A program made the position numbers and the translations under genes. Source: JANPCX01 sp050916095 (GTDB taxonomy: Bacteria > Pseudomonadota > Gammaproteobacteria > Burkholderiales > Burkholderiaceae_C). From it: a DNA stretch of 64,000 nt. The notes beneath the pieces were generated by a model. It was not told the origin of the DNA and ran no database searches. It saw only the letters and a program-made list of their open reading frames with translations. The stretch is from contig CP050901.1 of the NCBI GenBank assembly GCA_050916095.1, forward strand, positions 806,001 to 870,000, in the 5' to 3' direction. Shown here piece after piece: positions 50,368-60,082 of the stretch. The number at the start of each line of letters is the position of its first letter. The first letter of the stretch is position 1.

Positions 50368-51282
50368 ATGCCAAATACTCCTGAAGCGGTCGCCCCGCGC
50401 CGCTGCGGTCTGATCGCCATCGTTGGACGTCCCAATGTGGGTAAATCCACTTTGCTCAATGCGCTGGTGGGTCAAAAGGTCAGCATCACCTCGAACAAAG
50501 CGCAAACCACACGGCACCGAATCACCGGCATACGCACCGTTGATGAAACGCAGTTCGTTTTTGTGGACACGCCTGGTTTTCAAACCAAACACAGCGCGGC
50601 CTTGAACCGTAACCTCAACCGCACCGTGACCTCGGTGCTGGGTGATGTGGACTTGGTGCTCTTCGTCGTGGAGGCCGGACGCTTCGGCCTGGACGATGCC
50701 AAGGTGCTGTCCCTCATGCCCAAAGGCGAGTTCGCAAAACCTGTTGTCTTGGTGGCCAACAAGCTCGACGCTGTTCACCGCCGCGCCGAGTTGGCACCCT
50801 GGCTCAAGAGCATGCAAGAGCGCCATCCCTTTGCCGAATTTGTACCCCTGACTGCCCGCAAAGAAGCGGATGTGGGCAGATTGCTGGACATCTTGAAACC
50901 CTACTTGCCTGAGCAGCCCTGGTTTCACGAAGAAGACGCGCTCACTGACCGCAGCGAACGCTTCTTGGCCAGTGAAATCATCCGCGAAAAACTCTTCCGT
51001 TTGATGGGCGACGAGCTGCCTTACACCTCCACCGTCGTCATCGATAAATTTGAAGAAGAAGGCCAACTCAAACGAATTGCGGCCAGCATTGTGGTGGAGC
51101 GTGATGCTCACAAGGGCATGGTCATTGGTGATCATGGCGCTGTACTCAAGCGCATCGGCTCGGAAGCCCGCGTGGAGCTCGAAAAACTCATGGGTGGTAA
51201 GGTGTTTTTGGAGCTGTGGGTCAAGGTGCGTTCGGGTTGGGCGGACGACGAAGAGCACCTGCGCAGCTACGGCTATGAATAA
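50368..51282 (+). CDS. era: GTPase Era
   Basis: A 304-residue GTPase in 30S assembly and cell-cycle control. GRPNVGKSTL (20-29) is G1, DTPGF the G3 motif, and VANKLD G4. The carboxyl KH domain has ERDAHKGMVIGDHGAVLKR (split as ERDAHKGMVIGD and GAVLKRIG), which binds the 3-prime end of 16S rRNA. ATG 50368 follows 32 bases after rnc. It is followed by recO, 12 bases on. Confidence 0.97.
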   Translation: MPNTPEAVAPRRCGLIAIVGRPNVGKSTLLNALVGQKVSITSNKAQTTRHRITGIRTVDETQFVFVDTPGFQTKHSAALNRNLNRTVTSVLGDVDLVLFVVEAGRFGLDDAKVLSLMPKGEFAKPVVLVANKLDAVHRRAELAPWLKSMQERHPFAEFVPLTARKEADVGRLLDILKPYLPEQPWFHEEDALTDRSERFLASEIIREKLFRLMGDELPYTSTVVIDKFEEEGQLKRIAASIVVERDAHKGMVIGDHGAVLKRIGSEARVELEKLMGGKVFLELWVKVRSGWADDEEHLRSYGYE

Positions 51283-51294
51283 GCTGCCCGCGCA

Positions 51295-52074
51295 GTGACA
51301 CGCAGCAACGCACCGCTCCACGCCTTTGTACTGCACCACTACATGTGGAGCGAGTCCAGTCTGATTCTCGATGTCTTCAGTCGTGAGCAAGGCCGGTTGG
51401 TGTTGGTTGCCAAAGGCGCCAGGAGACCGTATTCGCAGTTGCGTTCGGTGCTGTTGCCGTTTCAGCGCCTGCTGATTTCGTTGGGGCGTGCGCCAGCGTC
51501 CGACTCTGCCTCAGAAGTACAAAACCTGCGCAGTGCCGAGTGGGCAGGTGGTCAGGCCATGCTCACAGGCGCGGCGTTATTCAGTGGTCTCTATTTGAAC
51601 GAGCTGCTGATGAAGCTGCTCGCCAGGTCCGATCCCCATGCCGACTTGTTTGACAGCTACGCACAAACCCTGCCGCACTTGACCAACCCGTCTGAGGCGG
51701 CGGTGCAGGCCAGCCTGCGCGCCTTTGAGCTCAAGCTATTACAAACGCTGGGCGTGCTGCCCGATTTGAGTTTGGTGACCTTGACCCAACAAGCCGTGCA
51801 GGTGGATGCCAGCTACACACTTGATCCACAGGCTGGTGTGTTGAGGGCTCAAGCATCCGACACAGGCTCGGTCAGTGGTTATGCACTGGTCGGCTTGCAA
51901 GCCGCATTGCAACACGGCAGCCTTCTCGCATTGCAGCAGGCTTGCGCCGCCCATTTGGCTGAGCTGCGCGCGGCACTGCGCGGCTTGCTTCACTATCATT
52001 TGGGTTCCCCCCATTTGCGCACGCGCCAGCTGATGTTGGACGTGCAAGCACTTGAACCTAGATCCGGCAGTTGA
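51295..52074 (+). CDS. recO: DNA repair protein RecO
   Basis: A 259-residue RecO, which loads RecA at gaps with RecR. The OB-fold amino domain shows AFVLHHYMWSESSLILDVFS and GRLVLVAKGARRP; the helical carboxyl domain contains SGLYLNELLMKLLARSDPH and FELKLLQTLGVLPDL. The start is GTG 51295. Its last residues PRSGS and the stop are formed by the left arm of a 19-base inverted repeat (52055-52073), so the gene end has been remodelled by that element. Confidence 0.93.
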   Translation: MTRSNAPLHAFVLHHYMWSESSLILDVFSREQGRLVLVAKGARRPYSQLRSVLLPFQRLLISLGRAPASDSASEVQNLRSAEWAGGQAMLTGAALFSGLYLNELLMKLLARSDPHADLFDSYAQTLPHLTNPSEAAVQASLRAFELKLLQTLGVLPDLSLVTLTQQAVQVDASYTLDPQAGVLRAQASDTGSVSGYALVGLQAALQHGSLLALQQACAAHLAELRAALRGLLHYHLGSPHLRTRQLMLDVQALEPRSGS

Positions 52075-52292
52075 CCGCTTTCTTCCGCTTGCAACCTCAC
52101 ATGAGTATTGAGATTTATATTCACGATGAACATCACCTCTTGAGTGAAAGCGCTACGCACCCGATTGAGCAGCGCTTCGGGGTGCTGGCGGCGTTGTTCC
52201 TCCTTGCGGGCATCAGCCCGCCGCGTCGTCGCGCCTTGCCATCACCCCGAATCACAGCCCACTCGGGCGTGTCCAACTGCCGGATCTAGGTT
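52055..52292. repeat. MITE-like element with perfect 19-base terminal inverted repeat
   Basis: AACCTAGATCCGGCAGTTG (52055-52073) and its exact complement CAACTGCCGGATCTAGGTT (52274-52292) enclose 200 bases. Inside is one further dyad GCGGGC-ATCA-GCCCGC (52206-52221) and no recognisable gene; the 72-codon frame starting near 52071 looks accidental. The left arm overlaps the end of recO. Layout and size are those of a non-autonomous transposable element or a trimmed insertion sequence. No flanking target duplication could be seen clearly. Confidence 0.65.
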
Positions 52293-52309
52293 GAACGCTC
52301 ACCCTCATC

Positions 52310-53125
52310 ATGAACCCACTCATCACTACAGGTTTTGACAGCCACCGCGCTCACACCACTTTGTCGGTCAACCTCAACAAAGTCGCTCTGCTGCGCAATA
52401 CGCGCAGCCTAGGAATTCCCAGCGTCACCCGTGCGGCCACCCTCGCGCTTGAGGCGGGGGCGCAAGGTATCACGGTGCATCCGAGGCCCGATGAGCGACA
52501 CATCAGGCCGCACGATGTTCTTGAATTGGCCGAGTTGATGAAGGGCTGGACGCAAGCCGAATACAACATTGAGGGCAACCCCTTTCACAACCTGATGGAT
52601 GTGGTGCGCGAGCTCAAACAGAAAAACCTGCCAGTTCACCAATGCACCTTTGTGCCTGACAGTGTGAGCCAGTCCACGTCCGACCATGGTTGGAACCTGC
52701 CAACGGACATGGACCGCCTGCGGCCCTTGGTTGCAGAACTGCGCGAGCTGGGTGTGCGGGTCAGTCTCTTCATGGACCCAGAGCCTCAGGCCATGGCCTT
52801 TGTTCGCGAATTGGGTGCTCAGCGTGTGGAGCTGTACACCGAAGCTTATGCCCGCGCCCATGCCAGTGCCGACCAGGCCGATGTACTGGCCCGTTACACC
52901 GCCACGGCTGATGCGGCGCTGCGTGAAGGCCTGGAGCTCAATGCGGGCCACGATTTGAACCAAAACAACCTGACCGATTTTTTGCGGGCCGTGCCTGGGG
53001 TTCTGGAAGTGTCGATTGGTCACGCCTTGATTGCAGACGCTTTGGAATTTGGCATGCAGGAGACGGTGCGCAGTTATCTGCGCTGCATCCACCGCGCCAA
53101 CAGCGCCACACACGCAGCGCCATGA
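52310..53125 (+). CDS. pdxJ: Pyridoxine 5-prime-phosphate synthase
   Basis: A 271-residue TIM-barrel enzyme that forms pyridoxine phosphate from 1-deoxyxylulose 5-phosphate and 3-amino-acetone phosphate. LSVNLNKVALLRNTRS (18-33) opens the fold, EAGAQGITVHPRPDERHIR is the phosphate/substrate loop, YNIEGNPF has the catalytic glutamate, and GHDLNQNNL and VSIGHALI follow. It is slightly longer than usual at the amino end. It provides PLP cofactor for the aminotransferase and decarboxylase types seen in the window. It overlaps acpS. Confidence 0.95.
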   Translation: MNPLITTGFDSHRAHTTLSVNLNKVALLRNTRSLGIPSVTRAATLALEAGAQGITVHPRPDERHIRPHDVLELAELMKGWTQAEYNIEGNPFHNLMDVVRELKQKNLPVHQCTFVPDSVSQSTSDHGWNLPTDMDRLRPLVAELRELGVRVSLFMDPEPQAMAFVRELGAQRVELYTEAYARAHASADQADVLARYTATADAALREGLELNAGHDLNQNNLTDFLRAVPGVLEVSIGHALIADALEFGMQETVRSYLRCIHRANSATHAAP

Positions 53126-53529
53126 TCTACGGTGTAGGCACCGACATTTGCGATATTCGCCGACTGCGCGCCACCTTCGAGCGTCGTGGCCAACGTTTTG
53201 CGGAAAAAATTTTGGGGCCCGACGAGTTGGCTGTTTTTCATGCTCGAAGCAGCCAACTCGCCGCCCGAGGCATCAGCTATTTGGCCACGCGTTTTTCGGC
53301 CAAAGAGGCTTTCTCCAAGGCCATCGGACTGGGCATGCACAGCCCCATGGCGTGGAAGGACTGCGAAATTCTCAACGCGACCAGCGGCCAGCCGCAAATC
53401 CAATTGCATGGCCCCTTGAAGCAGTGGTTTGAAGCGCGGCGTCTGCAAGCGTTTGTGAGCGTGACCGATGAAACCGATTACGCCACCAGTTTCGTGGTGG
53501 TTGAAACTTTGCCGGAGATTTTTAGATGA
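53122..53529 (+). CDS. acpS: Holo-ACP synthase
   Basis: A 135-residue phosphopantetheinyl transferase that activates acyl carrier proteins. YGVGTDICDIRRL (3-15) contains the metal-binding aspartate, and ATRFSAKEAFSKAIG the second acid and lysine. It overlaps pdxJ (ATGA) and nagZ (ATGA). It would modify AcpP and possibly the carrier protein at 7399-7656. Confidence 0.95.
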   Translation: MIYGVGTDICDIRRLRATFERRGQRFAEKILGPDELAVFHARSSQLAARGISYLATRFSAKEAFSKAIGLGMHSPMAWKDCEILNATSGQPQIQLHGPLKQWFEARRLQAFVSVTDETDYATSFVVVETLPEIFR

Positions 53530-54596
53530 ACGCACAAGAAACAGTGCACGCCCCCGTCGTGCTCGATGTGGCCGGGCTCACATTGAACGAAGACGATGAA
53601 CGTCGTTTGAGGCACCCTCTCACGGGTGGCGTCATATTGTTTTCTCGCAACTGGCAAGACCGAACCCAGCTCACCGAGTTGTGCGCCCAAATCAAATCCA
53701 TACGGACCGACCTGCTGATTTGCGTGGACCACGAAGGAGGCCGCGTTCAGCGTTTCCGTACCGACGGGTTCACCCATTTGCCGCCGATGCGCACCCTGGG
53801 TGAACTCTGGATGAAGAGCCCTCTCGTCGCCACCGATGCCGCTACAGCCGCTGGTTACGTCCTGGCCGCTGAGCTTCGGGCCTGCGGTGTGGACATGAGT
53901 TTCACCCCTGTGCTCGACCTGGACTGGGGCAACAGCAGCGTCATTGGTGATCGCGCGTTCCATGGCGACGCCCGCGTGGCGTCCATGCTGGCCAAAAGCC
54001 TGATGCATGGTTTGTTGCAGGCCGGCATGAGCAACTGTGGCAAACATTTTCCCGGCCATGGCCATGTCGCAGCCGACAGCCACGTGGCCGTGCCCGTTGA
54101 CAAACGCAGCCTCAAAGCGATCTTGGCTGATGACGCAAAACCCTACGAGTGGCTCTCTACCAGCCTCACCAGCGTGATGCCTGCCCATGTGATCTACCCC
54201 AAGGTAGACACCCTGCCGGCGGGTTTTTCATCTCGCTGGCTGCAAGAGATCCTGCGCCAACAACTCGGGTTTCACGGGGCCATCTTCAGTGACGACTTGA
54301 GCATGGAAGGCGCGCGCCATTTGGCCAGCAGCGTACTGAGTTACAGCGAAGCCGCTGCCGTGGCCTTGCGCGCGGGTTGCGACATGGTGCTGTTGTGCAA
54401 CCAGTCCTTGGATGGCGGCCAAGCGGTTGACGATTTGTTGCAGGGCCTGCAGGCTCTAGAGGCAGCGGGCCATTGGCAAAGTGATCCCGACAGCGAAGTG
54501 CGTAGGCGCACCTTGTTGCCCAACGTGCCTCCCTTGAGCTGGGATGACTTGATGCACCAAGCCGCCTACCAACACGCGCTTGAATGCCTGCCCTGA
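53526..54596 (+). CDS. nagZ: Beta-N-acetylhexosaminidase NagZ
   Basis: A 356-residue cytoplasmic GH3 enzyme that removes N-acetylglucosamine from peptidoglycan fragments during recycling. GGVILFSRNW (35-44), CVDHEGGRVQRF and the family signature KHFPGHGHVAADSH (catalytic His-Asp pair) are visible, and FSDDLSMEGA carries the nucleophile aspartate. It overlaps acpS by four bases. Confidence 0.96.
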   Translation: MNAQETVHAPVVLDVAGLTLNEDDERRLRHPLTGGVILFSRNWQDRTQLTELCAQIKSIRTDLLICVDHEGGRVQRFRTDGFTHLPPMRTLGELWMKSPLVATDAATAAGYVLAAELRACGVDMSFTPVLDLDWGNSSVIGDRAFHGDARVASMLAKSLMHGLLQAGMSNCGKHFPGHGHVAADSHVAVPVDKRSLKAILADDAKPYEWLSTSLTSVMPAHVIYPKVDTLPAGFSSRWLQEILRQQLGFHGAIFSDDLSMEGARHLASSVLSYSEAAAVALRAGCDMVLLCNQSLDGGQAVDDLLQGLQALEAAGHWQSDPDSEVRRRTLLPNVPPLSWDDLMHQAAYQHALECLP

Positions 54597-54871
54597 ACGC
54601 AGGGGTGACAGCGCAAGGAGCTTCGTTCCCCTATAGGACAATCTGCGTCGTTGGCGCGCAAGTCTGTTGGAGGAATTTCTGGCGGTAGCTTGCGTAACCA
54701 AGTGGCCGAAATCCCATGTTCCCAGGCTGTCACAATCCGAATGGCCAGGTATATGATGAACCCATCAAGTAAATAGGGAATCGGGAAAGTCGGCGCTTGG
54801 CCGGGTGCTCCGTGTTCGGAGGCAAGCAGTACGGTCTCTTTGTCGGCGGCACGCCCGAAAGGGGCAGCGAC
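54597..54871. other. Intergenic region between nagZ and the hybrid kinase gene
   Basis: A 275-base spacer with no convincing gene. TATATGATGAA near 54751 could hold a -10-like box, but no clear -35 at proper spacing was found. The kinase frame extends back to a TTG at 54797 without conserved sequence. Confidence 0.35.
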
Positions 54872-57043
54872 ATGGTGGGTAAGGCAGAACCGTCGAATCA
54901 AACGGGCCGGGCGGCTGGCTCGGATGGCGCTGCATTTGCCCAAGGTTCCTCGCAGGCATTGTCTGAGCTGCCGGATGCGACCGTTTCTCCGACGGGTCTT
55001 CAGTTGGTGGCCAAAGCGGTGGCTGCAGCGGATAACTTTGTCTACCCTTACTCACTCGGTTTGCTCAGACCCGTGCTGGATCGTTTGGGTTTGGCCTACC
55101 TGGTGTTGGCACGGTCAGGGGCCGTGTTGGCCGGAACCGAGGCCGCAGTTCGCCTCATGGGTGCAGAGGAATTGGGGTTGATTGGGCGCGAGGTTCTGGC
55201 CTTTTTTGATCCAGCCGATCAAGCGGCGATCAACGTGGCCCACCGGAAGGCTTTTGTCAGCGATGCACCAGTGGTGCTGTATGTGATGCGCGATGCAGGC
55301 AAACATGGGACCACACGGCATCGAGCCGCTCTGCATCTGGAGTGGGTTGCTTGGCCAGATGACGAGGCTTGCCTAGTTTTGGTGAGCGAGGCCTACAAAC
55401 GCGACCAGAGCGGTGCGGTCTCGATTGAATTGCACAAGGAAATGGGCGCACTGCGCGAGTCGCTGGACTTCGCGATGTCCACGCTGGACGGATTGTCAGC
55501 CCATATCTGCGTGGTGGACGACGCTGCCACCATCGTGTGGGCCAACGACGCTTGGCGGCAGTTTGGGCAGCAAAACGGCGCGGTGCCTTCTTGCATAGGA
55601 CCAGGAGTGAATTACCTGGCCATTTGCGATGGGGCCAGTGGCCATGGTGCTGGCGACGCGGCCCAGTTGGCGCATGGACTTCGTGACGTGCTGCAAGGTC
55701 GGCAACGTGCCTTCGAGATGGAGTACCCCTGCCACTCGCCGACGGAGCAGCGCTGGTTCATGGTCACCGTCACTCAGGTGCCCTACCGCAGCCCGCCGAG
55801 GTACATCATTGCCCATCAAAGTGTCACCTCCCGCCATTTGGCGGAAGAACAATTGCGTGAAGCGCAGAAGATGGAATCACTCGGTACCTTGGCCGGGGGC
55901 GTAGCCCACGACTTCAACAACATTTTGGGCACCATTTTGGGCAACGTGGCCCTGGCACGAGAAGATGCTATTTCAGACCCCCAAGTCTTGAAGCGCTTGG
56001 AGCACATACACAGGGCCAGCGTTCGAGGGCGCGACCTGGTGCAACAAATTTTGAGTTTCAGCAGGCCGCAAATCTATGAAAACAAAACTTGGAATTTGTT
56101 GCCCCTGCTCAATGAAACCGCAGAACTGCTGCGAACCACTTTGCCTGCCGGGGTGCGTTTGGAGGTGAGCCTCACGCGCACACCCTTGCATGTGCGCGCC
56201 GACGCGACGCAGATTCAGCAGGTGCTGATGAACCTGTGCACCAACGCCTGGCACGCCATGACACGTGGCGTGGGTGTGGTGCAGGTGATGTTGTCTGAAG
56301 ATACCCGTGACCCGGTGTGTGGCAGAGGCAGAGTCAGTGCACATGCAGAACGTTTTGCGCATCTTTGTGTATCAGACGATGGTTGTGGCATGGACCAGGC
56401 AACGCAAGCACGCATCTTTGAGCCCTTTTTCACCACCAAACCCGTCGGCAAGGGAACAGGCCTGGGTTTGTCTGTGGTTCACGGCATCGTCACCGGCGCT
56501 GGCGGGTGGATATCCGTGGACAGCACCCCGGGTGTTGGCACGGCCTTCCATGTTTACTTGCCGACGGTGGATTCGAGCATCCGCCCCGAGGAGCCCGAAT
56601 TGCCGCAAGACAGAACGGTGCAACGCGGCCAAGGGCAGCACATTTTGTGTGTCGATGATGACGAGTTGATGCTAATCGTGATTCAAGGCAGCCTTGAGCG
56701 TACGGGCTACAAGGTGACTGCAGTGACGCACCCAGAAGAAGCCTTGGTGCTGATTCGGCACGCGCCAAAATCTTTTGACCTGCTGTTCACCGACTACAAC
56801 ATGCCCACCATGTCGGGGCTTGACTTGGCAGCGCAGGCTTTGGTGTACGCGCCCAAGTTGCCTATCGTCATGTCTTCCGGCCACATTTCCGACGATATGC
56901 TTGCCCAAGCGCGCGACATGGGATTGCAAGCTGTGCTCAGAAAAGAGCACCTGATGGAAGAGATGACGCTGGCGGTACACGGTGCACTGCACAGTGACCG
57001 CACTCGGTCAGTCCATCGGCGGCGCACTTCAGATCGTCGTTGA
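54872..57043 (+). CDS. PAS hybrid histidine kinase with receiver domain
   Basis: A 723-residue cytoplasmic sensor kinase, with no obvious membrane helix. Two PAS-like regions come first (LAYLVLARSGAVLAGTEAAV near 72-91 and AHICVVDDAATIVWANDAW near 210-228). HisKA is LAGGVAHDFNNILG with phospho-His346, the HATPase motifs are NLCTNAWHAM, DDGCGMD, FFTTKPVGKGTGLGLSV, and the carboxyl receiver begins CVDDDELM with phospho-acceptor Asp641 (FTDYNMPTMSG). The class resembles hybrid kinases that signal through a phosphorelay or a diffusible partner. No output regulator is adjacent. ATG 54872 follows AGGGG. Confidence 0.9.
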   Translation: MVGKAEPSNQTGRAAGSDGAAFAQGSSQALSELPDATVSPTGLQLVAKAVAAADNFVYPYSLGLLRPVLDRLGLAYLVLARSGAVLAGTEAAVRLMGAEELGLIGREVLAFFDPADQAAINVAHRKAFVSDAPVVLYVMRDAGKHGTTRHRAALHLEWVAWPDDEACLVLVSEAYKRDQSGAVSIELHKEMGALRESLDFAMSTLDGLSAHICVVDDAATIVWANDAWRQFGQQNGAVPSCIGPGVNYLAICDGASGHGAGDAAQLAHGLRDVLQGRQRAFEMEYPCHSPTEQRWFMVTVTQVPYRSPPRYIIAHQSVTSRHLAEEQLREAQKMESLGTLAGGVAHDFNNILGTILGNVALAREDAISDPQVLKRLEHIHRASVRGRDLVQQILSFSRPQIYENKTWNLLPLLNETAELLRTTLPAGVRLEVSLTRTPLHVRADATQIQQVLMNLCTNAWHAMTRGVGVVQVMLSEDTRDPVCGRGRVSAHAERFAHLCVSDDGCGMDQATQARIFEPFFTTKPVGKGTGLGLSVVHGIVTGAGGWISVDSTPGVGTAFHVYLPTVDSSIRPEEPELPQDRTVQRGQGQHILCVDDDELMLIVIQGSLERTGYKVTAVTHPEEALVLIRHAPKSFDLLFTDYNMPTMSGLDLAAQALVYAPKLPIVMSSGHISDDMLAQARDMGLQAVLRKEHLMEEMTLAVHGALHSDRTRSVHRRRTSDRR

Positions 57044-57109
57044 GCTGAGCTGCGCACCGCAGAGGAATTGCTTAGAGCCTCTTTTCAGAGTTGAGAGGCC
57101 CAATTCCGT

Positions 57110-60082
57110 TCAGGCACCTGGTTGTTCAAACGGCAACTTCACTTGGCTCAGATCCTTGCGCGTTTCTACCAGCACCAAGGGACCATCGTCAGGCAACACC
57201 ACAGGTGCAATCACGCGCGGCAGGTGCACGGGCTTGGGTTCGCGGGCCATGGCCTCTTGAACGGCGCGAACTTTTTCTGCATCCGAGTTCACCCACTCCA
57301 AGCCAGCTGACTGTGCCACCTGTTGCAACTGCGGTAGCGGCAGCTCAAAGGCCGGCAGCTCTTTCCCCGTTGTCGTGGCGGCAGTCCGCGCTGCCACCTT
57401 CTCTGGTGCGGCCGTGGTCGTGGCCACGGCGACTGCAGCCACCGCCGATGTCGGCATCAAGAAGCCCGAGTGGACTTCGGTTGTGTCGATGGCTTGCGCT
57501 TGGTGGCTTGTCGCGGCTTGGGTCGGGGCCGCGTCCATCGCGTTACCTTCCACGCTCTGCACGTCTCCCTGTGGGTTGTCCCCCTGGGGATCTCGGCGGT
57601 TGCGGTCGCGGCCGCCACGACCACGACGGCGTCCGCCGTCGCGCTCACCGCGTTCCGGCTGCTCGCTGTTGCTTCTGGGCGGCTCGCCGCCACTGGTTGC
57701 TGAAGACTGCACATCTGGGGCCGGTGCTGCCTGGCTGGATGCCATCGTGGCCGCCAGTGCGGGCTCTTCCACCGGCGACTCTTCAAGGCCCGGCGCCGTG
57801 GCCAAGCCCTCACCACGATCAGCCCTGTCACGACCACCGCGACCACCGCGGCCACCACGTCCGCCACGGCGGCGCGTGCTGTCGCGTCCCTCGGTGGTGG
57901 TGGGTGATGTTTGGCCCTCTTGGGGCTGACCTGGCACGGTGTCCACAAACGCGGTATCCGAGGCTTCAGCCTCGGCTGCGCGTGCCGGGGCCGTCTGTGC
58001 TGAGAGTTTGCGTTCAGGCCGGGCCTCACGTGTCTCACGTGGCTCACGTGTTTCACGGTCGGGGCGGTCACCGCGGTTGCGGCCGCGCCCTTGGCCACGT
58101 CCCTCTGTGGACGGTGTTGGCTCGGTAGCCTCGCCCGTCGGCGCAGTGCTTTGTGCAGCACGGGGCTCGGTCGTGCGCTCACCGCCACGGCCTCTGCTGT
58201 CCCTGTCGTTGCGACCACGGCCACCTCGGCTACCGCGCTCAGTGCGTTCTCCGCGCTCACTTCGACCGTCGCGGTTGTCACTTCTGCCTTGGCGGGTACC
58301 TTCTTTGGCCGCATCTGCGGTAGAGATGGCTGGGGCCGGTTCAGTGACCGCCGGTGGGGTACTGAACAAACTCTTGATCCACGCAAAGAAACCGCCGCCT
58401 GCTGGTGCAATCGGTGTGGCAACAGCGACTGGGGGTGATGCTACAGGCGCAGGTTCGACTTTGGGGGCTGCAATCGGCGCAGGTGTCTCAGGCAGGATGC
58501 CTTTGATCACGGGCTCTTGTTTTGCCTTGGCTTGCTCGCGGCGGGTGAAGCCCACTTCGTCTTCGACCTCTTCCACCATGGTGTAGCTGGCTTGCAGGTT
58601 TTCCAGGCGCGGGTCGTCGTGGCGCAGACGCTCCAGACGGTAGTTCGGTGTGTCCAGGTTTTTGTTGGGCACCAGCAGCACGGTGACGCGCTGCTTGAGC
58701 TCAATCTTGGTGATCTCGGTGCGTTTTTCGTTCAGCAAGAACGAGGTCACTTCCACTGGCACTTGCACGTGCACGGCGGCGGTGTTGTCCTTCATCGACT
58801 CTTCTTGCACCATGCGCAAAATTTGCAAGGCGCTGGATTCGGTGTCGCGGATGTGGCCCGTGCCGTTGCAACGTGGGCAGGTGATGTGGCTGCCTTCAGA
58901 CAGGGCAGGGCGCAGGCGCTGGCGGCTCATCTCCAGCAAGCCAAATTTGGAGATGGTGCTGAACTGCACGCGGGCGCGGTCTTGGCGCAGCGCGTCTTTC
59001 AAGCGGGTTTCAACTTCGCGGCGGTTCTTCGACTCTTCCATGTCGATGAAGTCGACCACGATCAAACCGCCCAGGTCACGCAGGCGCATCTGGCGGGCGA
59101 TTTCGTCAGCCGCTTCCAAGTTGGTGCGGGTGGCGGTTTCTTCAATGTCGCTGCCGCGCGTAGAGCGCGCAGAGTTCACGTCCACTGACACCAAGGCTTC
59201 GGTGTGGTCGATCACGATGGCGCCGCCCGAGGGCAGGTTCACAGTGCGTGAGAAGGCGGTTTCAATTTGGTGTTCGATTTGAAAGCGCGAGAACAGGGGC
59301 GCATCGTCGCGGTAACGTTTGACCTTGTGCGCCGTCTCGGGCATCACATGGGCCATGAACTGCTGGGCTTGGTCGAAGATGTCGTCCGTGTCGATCAAAA
59401 TTTCACCGACGTCGGCGGTGAAGTAGTCACGGATCGCTCGGATGACGAGCGAGCTTTCCTGGTAAATCAAGAAAGCACCTTTGCCTGCTTTGGCCGCGCC
59501 GTCAATGGCGCTCCACAGCTTGAGCATGTAGTTCAAGTCCCACTGCAACTCGGGGGCACTGCGGCCAATGCCAGCGGTGCGGGCAATCAGGCTCATGCCC
59601 TTGGGGTATTCGAGCTGGTCGAGGTTTTCTTTCAGCTCTTCGCGGTCTTCGCCTTCAATGCGGCGTGACACACCGCCCCCTCGGGGGTTGTTTGGCATGA
59701 TGACCAGGTAGCGCCCGGCCAAACTCACGAAGGTGGTGAGCGCCGCACCTTTGTTGCCACGTTCTTCTTTTTCTACCTGGACCAACAGCTCTTGGCCATT
59801 GGAGATCACGTCCTGAATGCGTGCATCACGGACACTGACGCCTTCACGGAAGTAGTTTTTTGAGATTTCCTTAAAAGGCAAGAACCCGTGGCGGTCTTCG
59901 CCGTAGTCCACGAAACAGGCCTCAAGCGAAGGCTCTACCCGCGTGACGACCGCCTTGTAGATGTTGCCTTTACGCTGTTCGCGCCCTTCGATTTCGGTTT
60001 CAAAGTCGAGCAGCTTTTGGCCATCGACGATTGCCAGGCGACGCTCTTCGGGCTGCGTCGCATTGATCAGCATGCGTTTCAT
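57110..60082 (-). CDS. rne: Ribonuclease E
   Basis: A 990-residue endoribonuclease, core of the RNA degradosome. The S1 domain (GNIYKAVVTRVEPSLEACFVD, seen in two parts) starts near residue 38; the DNase I-like catalytic domain has VVDFIDMEESKNRREVE with a metal-binding aspartate; the zinc-link is CPRCNGTGH. After about residue 520 it changes to a long Pro/Ala and Arg-Gly-rich unstructured tail (RGGRGRNDRDSRGRGGERTT and similar), the scaffold for partners and RNA. The ATG at 60082 is followed by KRMLINATQ, the family start. It is transcribed against rluC from a long leader. Confidence 0.97.
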   Translation of the reverse strand: MKRMLINATQPEERRLAIVDGQKLLDFETEIEGREQRKGNIYKAVVTRVEPSLEACFVDYGEDRHGFLPFKEISKNYFREGVSVRDARIQDVISNGQELLVQVEKEERGNKGAALTTFVSLAGRYLVIMPNNPRGGGVSRRIEGEDREELKENLDQLEYPKGMSLIARTAGIGRSAPELQWDLNYMLKLWSAIDGAAKAGKGAFLIYQESSLVIRAIRDYFTADVGEILIDTDDIFDQAQQFMAHVMPETAHKVKRYRDDAPLFSRFQIEHQIETAFSRTVNLPSGGAIVIDHTEALVSVDVNSARSTRGSDIEETATRTNLEAADEIARQMRLRDLGGLIVVDFIDMEESKNRREVETRLKDALRQDRARVQFSTISKFGLLEMSRQRLRPALSEGSHITCPRCNGTGHIRDTESSALQILRMVQEESMKDNTAAVHVQVPVEVTSFLLNEKRTEITKIELKQRVTVLLVPNKNLDTPNYRLERLRHDDPRLENLQASYTMVEEVEDEVGFTRREQAKAKQEPVIKGILPETPAPIAAPKVEPAPVASPPVAVATPIAPAGGGFFAWIKSLFSTPPAVTEPAPAISTADAAKEGTRQGRSDNRDGRSERGERTERGSRGGRGRNDRDSRGRGGERTTEPRAAQSTAPTGEATEPTPSTEGRGQGRGRNRGDRPDRETREPRETREARPERKLSAQTAPARAAEAEASDTAFVDTVPGQPQEGQTSPTTTEGRDSTRRRGGRGGRGGRGGRDRADRGEGLATAPGLEESPVEEPALAATMASSQAAPAPDVQSSATSGGEPPRSNSEQPERGERDGGRRRGRGGRDRNRRDPQGDNPQGDVQSVEGNAMDAAPTQAATSHQAQAIDTTEVHSGFLMPTSAVAAVAVATTTAAPEKVAARTAATTTGKELPAFELPLPQLQQVAQSAGLEWVNSDAEKVRAVQEAMAREPKPVHLPRVIAPVVLPDDGPLVLVETRKDLSQVKLPFEQPGA

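Noticed and set aside
52071..52289. 72-codon frame inside the recO-pdxJ inverted repeat element
   Set aside because: Runs through the element arms and inner hairpin with no recognisable protein features or ribosome site.
57091..58128. Plus-strand open frame over the arginine-rich tail of RNase E
   Set aside because: Low-complexity reverse reading of the Arg-Gly and Pro/Ala tail; no signal for a gene.
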